A stretch of 37,072 bases of DNA, taken from contig NZ_JALLPO010000066.1 of NCBI RefSeq assembly GCF_023276435.1, positions 1 to 37,072 of the forward strand. The letters run 5' to 3'. The translations under genes and the position numbers were made by a program. Within the stretch, counting starts at the first letter, position 1, and the number at the start of each line of letters is the position of its first letter. This document shows positions 16,242-24,348 of the stretch, piece by piece. Source of the DNA: Sphaerisporangium perillae (GTDB lineage Bacteria; Actinomycetota; Actinomycetes; Streptosporangiales; Streptosporangiaceae). The notes under the pieces were generated by a model, which was not told the origin of the DNA, did not search any database, and was given only the letters and a program-made list of their open reading frames with translations.

Positions 16242-17288
16242 ATGCGTCCAGACCGGCCGATCTTCGTCATCGGCTGCCCGCGCTCCGGCACCACGATGCT
16301 GCAGCTCATGCTGCACTCGCACGGGAGGATCGCCGTACCGCCGGAGACCCGCTTCCTGACCTCCGCGTACTTCCACCGCCGCCTCCACGGGGACATGCGC
16401 GACGCCGACAACCGGCGCAAGCTGGCCGAGTGGATCGCCACCGACAAGACCACCAAGTTCCGCGAGCTGGGCATCGAGCGCACCGCCTACGTCCGCAGGG
16501 CGGTGGAAGGGCCGGGATCGCTGGGATCGGTGACCGGCGAGGCGTTCCGCGCGTACGCCGAGCGGTTCGGCAAGCCGCGCTGGGGGGACAAGCGGCCGAG
16601 CTACATCAAGCACGTGGACGTGCTGCTGCGGCTCTTCCCCGATGCCCAGTTCGTCCACCTGATCAGGGACGGGCGTGACTGCGTCGCCTCGCTGAAGGAG
16701 ATGCCGTGGTACACCCTCGACGTCTTCCACGCCATCGCCACCTGGGCCGAGTCCGTCGACCTCGGGTGGAGCCACGCCGAGCGGCTGCCCGCCGGCACCT
16801 ACTACGAGCTGCGCTATGAGGACCTGACCGCCGACCCCGAGTCGGAGCTGAGCAGGCTGTGCGGGTTCCTAGGCGAGGAGTTCGATCCGGCGATGTGTGA
16901 GCCCCGGTACATGGCGACGACGGCGGTGCCCGCCCGCAAGGTGTGGCACAGCAACACCCACAAGGACGTCACCAGGGCCAGGGTCGGAAGCTGGGCCACC
17001 CGCCTCGCCCCCTGGGAGATCGCGCTGTGCGAGCAGGTGCTCGGCAGCCGCCTGAAGAGCCAGGGGTATGAGCTGACGGGGAGCCCGCGGGCCTCGCTGG
17101 AGCACCTGCTGGCCTACCACAGGACGGTGGCCCGGCGGCGGCTCTCCCGCTTGGACCAGCTGGCCCGCGACCAGGTCAACCGCCTCCGCGAACCCGGCCC
17201 GCTCCCGGCCATGCTCACCTCTGGGCAGCTCTCCCTGGCGAGGATCCCCCAGCCCCGCACCCCCTCCGACCAGCTCATCGACCGCTGA
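16242..17288 (+). CDS. PAPS-dependent sulfotransferase
   Basis: The 348-residue protein is a sulfotransferase of the Sulfotransfer_3 type, moving sulfate from PAPS to a hydroxyl or amine. The 5'-phosphosulfate loop is GCPRSGTTML (11-20). The 3'-phosphate-binding motif is LIRDGRDCVASL (about 140-151) and the later strand YYELRYEDLTADP is typical. It has no signal peptide or membrane segment and so acts in the cytosol, probably on a lipid-linked or nucleotide-linked precursor. It lies 4 nt behind the CDP-alcohol phosphatidyltransferase and ends 20 nt from the convergent GT4 gene. The substrate is not evident; context points to an envelope glycolipid or polymer. Confidence 0.9.
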   Translation: MRPDRPIFVIGCPRSGTTMLQLMLHSHGRIAVPPETRFLTSAYFHRRLHGDMRDADNRRKLAEWIATDKTTKFRELGIERTAYVRRAVEGPGSLGSVTGEAFRAYAERFGKPRWGDKRPSYIKHVDVLLRLFPDAQFVHLIRDGRDCVASLKEMPWYTLDVFHAIATWAESVDLGWSHAERLPAGTYYELRYEDLTADPESELSRLCGFLGEEFDPAMCEPRYMATTAVPARKVWHSNTHKDVTRARVGSWATRLAPWEIALCEQVLGSRLKSQGYELTGSPRASLEHLLAYHRTVARRRLSRLDQLARDQVNRLREPGPLPAMLTSGQLSLARIPQPRTPSDQLIDR

Positions 17289-17308
17289 ACGCCGGTCGGT
17301 AGGGGCGG

Positions 17309-18385
17309 TCAGCGGCGGATCCGGCTGAAGAGGTCCTCCCAGCGGTCCAGGACGTTCTCCAGCCGGAACGCCGCCGCGTGCGCCCGCGCGCCCGCCCCGA
17401 GGCGCCGCCGCCTGGCCGGGTCCGCCATCAGCCCGCTCAGGGCGCCGGTGAACGCGTCGACGTCCGCGGGCGGCACCAGCACGCCGGTCGCGCCGTCGAG
17501 CACGAGCGACCGGACGCCTCCTGAGACGTCGAAGGCGACCGTCGGCATGCCGTACGAGGCGGCCTCGCCCACGACCAGCGGCAGCCCTTCGTGCTCGCTG
17601 GCGAGCCCGAGGATCGCCCCGTTGAGGAACTCCTGGCCCATCTCGGCGGCGGGAACGCGGCCCCGGAACACCACGCGGTCGGCCACGCCGAGGCGCGCGG
17701 CGTGCACGCGCAGGCGGCCGCGCTCGGGCCCGTCCCCGATCAGGTGCAGCTCCCACCGGCCCCGTGTGCGGCCCGCGCGCGCGAAGGCCGTGATGAGCCG
17801 GTCGAAACGCTTGACCGGGGCGAGGCGGCCGACTCCGAGCACGCGCGGCACGTCGAGGAAGGACGTCTTCTCCGGCCAGGCCCGCAGGGGGTTGGGCAGG
17901 TCGGCGGTGTTCGGCAGCAGCGCCTCCTCGGCGAACCGCCAGGCGTCCTCCGGGCTGAGGAAGACGGCCTGGTCCAGGCCGCCGTAGTGCCGCCGCACCG
18001 AGGCGAAGTGCGAGGTGCCGCGGGCATGCTCGAACGAGCCGTGGTACTGGCCGATGGCGCGCAACCGGGGCGGCAGCAGGTCCGCCAGCCAGGACACCGC
18101 TCCCGGAGAGGTCAGCACCGCGTACCCCGGCCCGATCGAGGACAGCAGCCGGGACACCCGCCCGCGCGCCACCCACCGCCTCCCCTCACCGAGCGGCCGC
18201 CGCTGCACCACATGGTGCTCGTACAGGGGCCGCTCGACGTACCGGAACGGGTCCAGCGCCCGGTGCAGGCCGACCACGTGCACCTCGTGCCCGCGCAGGG
18301 CGAGCCCCTGGGCGACAGTGTGGGTCACCTGCTGGATCCCGCCGAGGGTGTCGGCGTCCATGCAGGCGAACACGACCGCGTTCAT
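17309..18385 (-). CDS. GT4-family glycosyltransferase (GT-B fold)
   Basis: This 358-residue cytoplasmic glycosyltransferase has an N-terminal acceptor domain opening with a Gly-rich loop (DADTLGGIQQVTHTVAQGLALRGHEVHVVG). The C-terminal donor domain contains VLGVGRLAPVKRFDRLITAF and the E-x7-E region EHEGLPLVVGEAASYGMPTVA. This is the retaining GT4 pattern using a nucleotide sugar. It lies 64 bp behind the GT2-TagF gene on the same strand and is probably its operon partner, decorating or priming the same polymer. Donor sugar and acceptor cannot be read from the sequence. Confidence 0.9.
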   Translation of the reverse strand: MNAVVFACMDADTLGGIQQVTHTVAQGLALRGHEVHVVGLHRALDPFRYVERPLYEHHVVQRRPLGEGRRWVARGRVSRLLSSIGPGYAVLTSPGAVSWLADLLPPRLRAIGQYHGSFEHARGTSHFASVRRHYGGLDQAVFLSPEDAWRFAEEALLPNTADLPNPLRAWPEKTSFLDVPRVLGVGRLAPVKRFDRLITAFARAGRTRGRWELHLIGDGPERGRLRVHAARLGVADRVVFRGRVPAAEMGQEFLNGAILGLASEHEGLPLVVGEAASYGMPTVAFDVSGGVRSLVLDGATGVLVPPADVDAFTGALSGLMADPARRRRLGAGARAHAAAFRLENVLDRWEDLFSRIRR

Positions 18386-18449
18386 ACGCCGGCTTTCCCG
18401 GCCGGCGGCGGCATGCCCGCGGACCGGCCCACGCGTGCCGCGGCGGCGG

Positions 18450-21134
18450 TCACGGGCCGGCTCCGAGGCCGTGGAAGAAGGCGTCGACCACCCGGGGGGC
18501 GGCCTTCCCGGTCTCCTCCGAACAGAACAGCCCGGCGAAGTCCGCGTACCGCTCCTCGTACTCCGCCCTGACCGAGGCGAGGTCGCGCAGCGCGGCGGCC
18601 AGCTCGGCCGTGGACGCCAGCACCGGCCCGGGGGCGATCTCCCGCAGGTCGTAGTTGAGGCCGCGTTCCACCCGCGCGTACTCGTCGTAGTCGTCGGCGT
18701 ACAGCAGGATCGGCCGTCCCGTGCAGGCGTAGTCGCAGATGATCGAGGAGTAGTCGCTCAGCAGCGCGTCCGAGGCCAGGATGAGGTCGTTGACTTCCGG
18801 ATACGACCCGGCCGGCCGCACGAAGTGGCGCACCCGCTCGGGCACTTTGAACCGCTCCGCGGGATGGGTGCGCAGCACCAGCACCCACTCGCCGGCGAGC
18901 TCGTCCGCAAGCGCGTCGAGGTCGACCCGCACCGACGTGCCGCTCCGCATGGACAGGTCGCGGTAGGTGGGCGCGTACAGCAGGACGCGGCGGTCCTCGG
19001 GGATCTCCAGCGCCTCGCGCACGCGGGCCCCGGCCGCCGGATCGCCGTTGACGAGCACGTCACAGCGGGGTGAGCCGAAGCCGAGCACCGTGCCGGTGTA
19101 CTCGTTCGACGGTACGAAGACGCGCTCGAACTCCAGGCCGGGGGAGACCAGCGCGTCCCACCGGGCGACGGCCGCGCGCCACTCCTCCCGGGGGCCGGGG
19201 AAGTCCCCGCGCAGGTCGGGGGAGTCGAACCCGACCGTCTTCAGCGTCTGCCCGTGCCAGGTCTGCAGGTAGCGCGTCCCCCTGGGCTTGGGGAAGTCCA
19301 GCGGGAACCCGTGGCTGTCCACCCAGTAGCCCGCCCTGGCCATGGTCCAGATGTACCGCCAGCTCATCCGCCGCACGAGCGGCACGTCCGAAGGGAAGCC
19401 CGAGGTGTCCCCGCGCGCCGACCAGCGCACCTCCAGCGGCAGCCCGCGACGGCGGATCTCCTCGTAGATGTACCTCGGGTTGCCGGTGTAGGCCGCGCCC
19501 ACGTCGCTTTCGAACAGAGCGAGGTCGTGGCGGCGGGGCACCAGGTGGACCAGCCGCCGGTACACCCACCGCTTGAGGTCCCGGCGGCCCGCCAGGGTGC
19601 GCAGCCCGCGCAGCCGCGAGGCGCCGCGCAGCGTCTCGGACGGCCGCCAGGAGATCCGCAGGAAGGCGCTGTCGCCTTCCGGGGCGACCGTGACCTCGTG
19701 CCTGCCCACCTCCAGCACCAGCGGCGGCGTGGTGGGGGCGACCAGCAGCCGGTCGCTCGTACGGTGGCCGTCCGGGCGCACGAACGCGATGCGCGCGTCC
19801 CGGTGTCCCTCGAACCCCAGCCGGCCGAGCCTCGCCCCGGCGAGGTCCATCTCCACCTGGGTGAGGTAGCTGCCGTCCGACTGCCGCTGCGGCGCCAGCC
19901 GTACCCGCAGCCCCTTGACGGTCAGCTCGGCCTCGGTCTTCCAGCGGCGGAGCACGGCGAAGGGATCGTAGGTGCGCACCGTCATCGACACGACCGTGCC
20001 CTGGCAGGAGATGTCGCAGATCTCGTGCCGGATCCTGGTCGCGGTGAACGGCAGCTCGGCCAGCCGCAGCGGGGTGATGTCCAGCCCGGGATCGGCCCGC
20101 GTGCCCCAGTACGTCCGGCCGTCCACCCGCAGGGCGTGGCGGGGCGCGGCCTTCGGGCCGGTCAGCGAGCGTGCCGCGACCACCAGTTCCTCGGGGCGGT
20201 CGGTCCTGATGAGGTGGCAGCACACCCTGGTCATCGGCTCGGCCCTGCCGAGCACGCCTTGTTCCAGCTCGTCGAGGTAGGGGCGCACGACCGAGGCGAA
20301 CTCCTTGATCCAGACCGTGGTGTGGTGCGGCAGCCTGTTGAGGTAGACGCGCAGATCCTGGGTGAGAAAGCGCTGCTGCCTGTGCGCGACCAGGTCCGAG
20401 CAGCCGTTGTCCCGCAGGATCGCGTCGCCGATCTGCGCCGCCCGCACCCGGTGGCGGATGTTGTCCATGCCGGTGAGGGAGAGCGAGATGGACGTCGGCT
20501 CGACCGCCCGGCGCCACAGGTACACGACCCACGGCACGACCGCGAAACGGCGGGCCGCGCAGTACAGGGCGGCGGTGAAGACGTGGTCCTCGTAGTGGAT
20601 GTTCTCGGCGAAGCGCAGGCCGTTCTCGCGGAGGAACGCCGTCCGGTACAGCTTGTTGGTGGCGAACCCGTCGAGGAACAGGCGGGGTTCGGCGCGGATG
20701 CCCTCCACCACCCTGCGCGGCCGGAAGAGCGACGGGTAGTACCGCTGGGTGCGGCCGGTGGCCTCGAACAGCCGCGAGATCTGGCCGGTCACGAAGTCGG
20801 CGCCCGTCCGCTCCACCTCGGCCAGCAGGCTCTTGCAGGCGTGCCTGGTCAGCTCGTCGTCGCTGTCGAGGAACATGACGTGCGGGGCCTGCGCCGCGTC
20901 CAGCCCCGCGTTGCGCGGCGCCCCGCAGTGCCCGCTGTTGGTCTCCCTGCGGATGTACCTGACGCGCGGATCGCCGAACCGCGCCATGACGTCGGCGGTG
21001 TCGTCGGTGCTCGCGTCGTCCACGACGATCAGTTCGAGGTTGCGCAACGACTGGTTCAGCACGGACGCGATGGCGCGCGGCAGCCGGGCGGAGTCGTTGA
21101 AGGTGATGAGCACAACGCTGACGTCCGGTTGCAT
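18450..21134 (-). CDS. Bifunctional GT2 glycosyltransferase / CDP-glycerol:poly(glycerophosphate) glycerophosphotransferase (TagF-like)
   Basis: This 894-residue fusion makes a teichoic-acid-type polymer at the inner face of the membrane. Residues 1-250 form a GT2 domain with VSVVLITFND, VVDDASTDDT and the DxD-type FLDSDDE (about 87-93). A middle region (about 350-540) is beta-rich and unassigned. Residues about 560-894 form the Glyphos_transf domain with WHGQTLKT (His627), LYAPTYRD, and LLSDYSSIICDYACTGRPILLY (about 793-814). These carry the His and Ser/Asp residues conserved in TagF and TarL. No glycosyl-acceptor specificity is evident. The ATG at 21134 has GGGAGA 6 nt upstream, and part of that site lies in a hairpin (21144-21170). 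It is followed by the GT4 gene and is divergent from phoD. Confidence 0.93.
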   Translation of the reverse strand: MQPDVSVVLITFNDSARLPRAIASVLNQSLRNLELIVVDDASTDDTADVMARFGDPRVRYIRRETNSGHCGAPRNAGLDAAQAPHVMFLDSDDELTRHACKSLLAEVERTGADFVTGQISRLFEATGRTQRYYPSLFRPRRVVEGIRAEPRLFLDGFATNKLYRTAFLRENGLRFAENIHYEDHVFTAALYCAARRFAVVPWVVYLWRRAVEPTSISLSLTGMDNIRHRVRAAQIGDAILRDNGCSDLVAHRQQRFLTQDLRVYLNRLPHHTTVWIKEFASVVRPYLDELEQGVLGRAEPMTRVCCHLIRTDRPEELVVAARSLTGPKAAPRHALRVDGRTYWGTRADPGLDITPLRLAELPFTATRIRHEICDISCQGTVVSMTVRTYDPFAVLRRWKTEAELTVKGLRVRLAPQRQSDGSYLTQVEMDLAGARLGRLGFEGHRDARIAFVRPDGHRTSDRLLVAPTTPPLVLEVGRHEVTVAPEGDSAFLRISWRPSETLRGASRLRGLRTLAGRRDLKRWVYRRLVHLVPRRHDLALFESDVGAAYTGNPRYIYEEIRRRGLPLEVRWSARGDTSGFPSDVPLVRRMSWRYIWTMARAGYWVDSHGFPLDFPKPRGTRYLQTWHGQTLKTVGFDSPDLRGDFPGPREEWRAAVARWDALVSPGLEFERVFVPSNEYTGTVLGFGSPRCDVLVNGDPAAGARVREALEIPEDRRVLLYAPTYRDLSMRSGTSVRVDLDALADELAGEWVLVLRTHPAERFKVPERVRHFVRPAGSYPEVNDLILASDALLSDYSSIICDYACTGRPILLYADDYDEYARVERGLNYDLREIAPGPVLASTAELAAALRDLASVRAEYEERYADFAGLFCSEETGKAAPRVVDAFFHGLGAGP

Positions 21135-21143
21135 GCTGGGTCT

Positions 21144-21170
21144 CCCGAGTCGGCATTGACCTGACTCGGG
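21144..21170 (-). promoter_or_regulatory. 8-bp inverted repeat overlapping the ribosome site of the TagF-like gene
   Basis: CCCGAGTC (21144-21151) and GACTCGGG (21163-21170) are perfect inverted repeats around an 11-nt loop, ending 10 nt before the ATG. In the minus-strand transcript the Shine-Dalgarno GGGAGA takes its GGG from the stem. The element could therefore act as an RNA hairpin that masks the ribosome site, or as a DNA operator in the TagF/PhoD divergent region. Confidence 0.45.
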
Positions 21171-21405
21171 TATTCCCGGGCGGATGCTCCTGCCGCCCCG
21201 CACAACAAAGTGCTGACCTCCCCTTGCCCGACTTTTGTCACCCCCGGCACCCGCCTGCTCGTCCCGCTGTGGTGTTCGAGGCGTTCGCCCGCTGCGCCTT
21301 GACGCCAGATGTCGCCCTTTTCCTGACGTTTGCCGTTAACGGGGCAGTCATCATGCTCGGCAAGGCTGCGGGGAGTCCCATCTTGATCCTCTCGGGAGCC
21401 CCCCC

Positions 21406-23088
21406 ATGCCACATCTCGACCGACGATCCTTCCTCGTGACCGGACTCGCCGCGGGCGCGATCGCCACCATCCCCGCCTCCGCCGCACTCGCCGATCCCGA
21501 TCCCGCCGCCGAGACCGCGCAGAGCCTCGCGAGCCGGGGGCTGCGCACCGACCCGTTCACGCTCGGCGTGGCCTCCGGCGACCCCGACCACAGCGGCTTC
21601 GTCATCTGGACCCGCCTCGCCCAGGAGCCGCTCGCCGAGGACGGCATGGGCGGCATGCCCTCGCGGTCGTTCCCCGTGCTGTGGCAGGTGTACTCCGACG
21701 AGAGATGCCGTCGCGTGGTGCGGTCAGGCGTGGCGACCGCCGCCCCCGAATGGGGACACAGCGTGCACGTCGAGGTGGACGGGCTGTTCTCCGACCGCGA
21801 GTACTGGTACCGCTTCCGCGTCGGCCCCTACCTTTCGGCTCCCGGGCGGGCCAGGACCGCGCCGCACCTGCTCTCCTACGGCGGGCCGCTCGCCATGGCG
21901 TTCGTCTCCTGCGCCCAGTATGAGCACGGCTACTTCACCTCCTACCGGCGCCTGGCCGAGGAGCACCCGGACCTGATACTGCACCTCGGCGACTACCAGT
22001 ACGAGTACACGAAGGACACCTACACCATCCCCGGCGGCAACGTCCGCGACCACGAGGGCCCCGAGACCGAGACGCTGGCCGGCTACCGCCAGCGGCACGC
22101 CCAGTACAAGGCCGACCCGGACCTGCAGGCCGCGCACGCCGCCGCGCCCTGGCTGGTCGTCTGGGACGACCACGAGGTGGACAACAACTGGGCCGACGAG
22201 GTGCCCGAGAAGCCCGAGGTGCCCCAGCCGAACTTCCTGACCCGCCGCGAGGCCGCCTTCCGCGCCTACTACGAGAACATGCCGCTGCGCCGGACCTCCA
22301 TCCCGCGCGGCATCGACATGCAGCTCTACCGGCGGATCCGCTGGGGACGCATGGCGACCTTCCACATGCTCGACACCCGGCAGTACCGCGACGACCAGGG
22401 CTGCGGCGACGGCTACCGCGACTGCTCGGCCGCGATCGACCCGGCCCGCTCCATCACCGGCGCCGAGCAGGAGGCGTGGCTGCTGAACGGCTTCCGCAAC
22501 TCCCGCGCCCAGTGGGACATCATCGGCCAGCAGGTCTTCTTCGCCCAGCGCGACAACAACGCCGGGCCGGCCAAGGTGACCAGCCAGGACGCCTGGGACG
22601 GCTACGTCGCCTCCCGGCAGCGCATCACCCAGGGCTGGGCGGACGCCAAGGTGCGCAACCCGGTCGTCCTCACCGGCGACGTGCACGCGCACTGGGCCGC
22701 CGACCTCAAGCTCGACTACGACGACCCCACCGGCCCGTCGGTCGGCGCGGAACTGGTCGCCACCTCCATCAGCACCGGTGGCGACGGCGCCGACTCAGAC
22801 CCCGCCACCCACCCGTTCCTGGCGATCAACCCGCACCTGAAGTTCTACAACAACCAGCGCGGCTACGTGCTGACGAAGATCGAGCGCGACCTCATGACCA
22901 GCGACTTCAAGGTCCTGCCGCAGGTGCAGGTCGCCGGCTCGGAGGCCTACACGCGGGCCACCTTCGTCGTCGAGGACCAGGTCCCCGGCGTGCAGCAGAC
23001 CTACCTGCGCCCGCTCGACCCCACCCTCCGCAGGAGCCGCCCGATGACCATCGAGGAGACCGTCGACCTGGAGACCAAGCGCCCCTGA
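21406..23088 (+). CDS. phoD: Tat-exported alkaline phosphatase D / phosphodiesterase
   Basis: PhoD releases phosphate from phosphodiesters and monoesters outside the membrane. The 560-residue preprotein has a twin-arginine signal (DRRSFLVTG, residues 5-13) with a cleavage region near 25-29. A PhoD N-terminal beta domain follows, then the metallophosphatase core with AFVSCAQYE, HLGDYQYEY (about 192-200), VWDDHEVDNN (about 252-261) and LTGDVHAHWAAD (about 422-433). These are the metal ligands of the PhoD family. GGGAG lies 7 nt before the ATG. It shares a 271-bp promoter region with the TagF-like gene. Bacillus subtilis PhoD attacks teichoic acids to recover phosphate (known from the literature), so the pairing is suggestive. 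I found no convincing PHO box. Confidence 0.95.
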   Translation: MPHLDRRSFLVTGLAAGAIATIPASAALADPDPAAETAQSLASRGLRTDPFTLGVASGDPDHSGFVIWTRLAQEPLAEDGMGGMPSRSFPVLWQVYSDERCRRVVRSGVATAAPEWGHSVHVEVDGLFSDREYWYRFRVGPYLSAPGRARTAPHLLSYGGPLAMAFVSCAQYEHGYFTSYRRLAEEHPDLILHLGDYQYEYTKDTYTIPGGNVRDHEGPETETLAGYRQRHAQYKADPDLQAAHAAAPWLVVWDDHEVDNNWADEVPEKPEVPQPNFLTRREAAFRAYYENMPLRRTSIPRGIDMQLYRRIRWGRMATFHMLDTRQYRDDQGCGDGYRDCSAAIDPARSITGAEQEAWLLNGFRNSRAQWDIIGQQVFFAQRDNNAGPAKVTSQDAWDGYVASRQRITQGWADAKVRNPVVLTGDVHAHWAADLKLDYDDPTGPSVGAELVATSISTGGDGADSDPATHPFLAINPHLKFYNNQRGYVLTKIERDLMTSDFKVLPQVQVAGSEAYTRATFVVEDQVPGVQQTYLRPLDPTLRRSRPMTIEETVDLETKRP

Positions 23089-23102
23089 CCGATTCTCCGC
23101 GT

Positions 23103-24125
23103 CTACCGGCGCGTGAGGATCCGCCGTACCAGCCAGGCCAGGAAGACCACGACCGCGAGGCCGGCGACCGCCGGGGCGAGGCGCTTGAGCAGCGGCACAC
23201 CCGCGATCTCCAGCAGGTCGAGCGCCTCCTCCTCCGCGGTGCGGGACGTACGGGCCGTCCCGGCCGGGTGCGCCTCGCGGCCCGCGGCCTCCTCGGCGTA
23301 CAGAGCGTCGTAGGAGTCGGGCACGGCGGTGAGGTGCCGCCCCGCCTGGCCGGGCTGGCCGGGCTGGCCCGGCGGGGTGGACTCGGCGGCCTCCGAGCCG
23401 GGCGTGGTCTCGGGTGCCCTCGTGGCCTGCACGGGCTCGGGGTGCTTGTCGGCCGCCTCTCCCAGCGGTACGACCTCCGCGATCTCTTCCTCCCCGTGGG
23501 GGGCGGCCTCGGGCTGGTTGAAGGGCGTGGTGGCGGGCCCCCCGGCGGCCTCTTCCGCGAGAGGCTCAGCCGGGATGACCTCTTCGGTGGGGGCCTCCGG
23601 CGGGATGGCTCCCGCCGAGACCGGCCCGGGCGGGGCGGCCTCCTCGGAGAGGGCGGCGGCCGGCACCTCCTCGGGGGACTCGCGCAGCAGCGCCGCCAGG
23701 TTCGCGGCGAACCGGTCGATGAGCTTGGCCCCGACCTCCGCCATCACCCCGCGTCCGAACTGCGCGGGACGGCCGGTCACGTTGAACGACGTCTCGACCT
23801 TGACCCGGGTCTGCCCGCCCTCGCCGGCCAGCGCGGCGTCGACCACCGCGCCGGCGGTGCCGGTGCCGCGCGCCTCCTTGCCCGACGCCTTGATGCTGAG
23901 CGTGTGCGCGTCCTTGTCGACCGACTGGAAGGACGCCTCGCCCCGGTAGGTCACGGTGATCGGCCCGACCTTCACCTTCATCCGCCCCGTGAAGGTGTCG
24001 CCGTCCACGGTGTCGAGCGTCGCGCCCGGCAGGCAGGGCGCGACCCGCTCGACATCGAGGAGCACCGACCACGCCTGCTCGATCGGCACGGGGACCGTGA
24101 ACTCGTGCTCGAACCGCATCGTCAT
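23103..24125 (-). CDS. SRPBCC/CoxG-family protein with Pro/Glu-rich linker and C-terminal membrane anchor
   Basis: The first 150 of 340 residues form a CoxG-type SRPBCC lipid/ligand-binding fold (FEHEFTVPVPIEQAWSVLLD, VAPCLPGATLDTVDGDTFTGRMKVKVGPI). CoxG proteins assist maturation of molybdenum CO dehydrogenases in some bacteria. Residues about 150-300 are a disordered Glu/Pro/Ala-rich linker with a GQPGQPGQ run. The C-terminus is a single hydrophobic helix followed by RRILTRR (about 315-340), so the domain is tethered to the membrane with the SRPBCC head in the cytosol. No coxMSL genes lie nearby, so a CO dehydrogenase role is unproven. The ATG at 24125 follows AGGAG by 8 nt. The gene is convergent with phoD (14-nt gap). 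Confidence 0.85.
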   Translation of the reverse strand: MTMRFEHEFTVPVPIEQAWSVLLDVERVAPCLPGATLDTVDGDTFTGRMKVKVGPITVTYRGEASFQSVDKDAHTLSIKASGKEARGTGTAGAVVDAALAGEGGQTRVKVETSFNVTGRPAQFGRGVMAEVGAKLIDRFAANLAALLRESPEEVPAAALSEEAAPPGPVSAGAIPPEAPTEEVIPAEPLAEEAAGGPATTPFNQPEAAPHGEEEIAEVVPLGEAADKHPEPVQATRAPETTPGSEAAESTPPGQPGQPGQAGRHLTAVPDSYDALYAEEAAGREAHPAGTARTSRTAEEEALDLLEIAGVPLLKRLAPAVAGLAVVVFLAWLVRRILTRR

Positions 24126-24329
24126 CGACCCGCTCCTCTTCCAGGGGCACCCTCAGCCGGTGGACGCTGGCCGCCCCTTGTCGCTCTTGCGACATTATGA
24201 CCGCTCGGGGCAACCTCGCCACCCTGCGTTGCGTCATGCACGGGTCATGCGAACGCCTCCCAGGGGGTTCGTCCGCCGCACGATCATCGGCCTCATCGGC
24301 CCCGGGCCGCGCTGGACGCCGATCCTCGG

Positions 24330-24347
24330 CGCGGGGTGCCCCCCGCG
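24330..24347 (-). terminator. Terminator of the penicillin-binding protein gene
   Basis: CGCGGGG (24330-24336) pairs with CCCCGCG (24341-24347) around a 4-nt loop, immediately after the PBP stop codon. No T-tract is present. Confidence 0.55.
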
Positions 24348-24348
24348 T

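Noticed and set aside
19060..21164. Very long open frames antisense or in alternative frames to the TagF-like gene (and similarly opposite glpD, nagA, phoD and the acyltransferase)
   Set aside because: They are shadows created by GC-rich codon bias: Arg/Gly/Pro/Ala-rich, without recognisable domains or ribosome sites, and fully overlapped by well-supported genes.
21205..21400. Possible PHO boxes (GTTCG and GTTTGCC-like heptamers) before phoD
   Set aside because: The candidate heptamers are 7-9 bp apart rather than the 11-bp period of actinomycete PHO boxes and match the consensus poorly.
24233..24250. GTCATGCACGGGTCATGC, nearly repeated at 31764-31781 (17 of 18 bases)
   Set aside because: A single near-match of 18 bp in 37 kb of biased sequence can arise by chance. 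The two sites have unrelated contexts and do not bound anything obvious.
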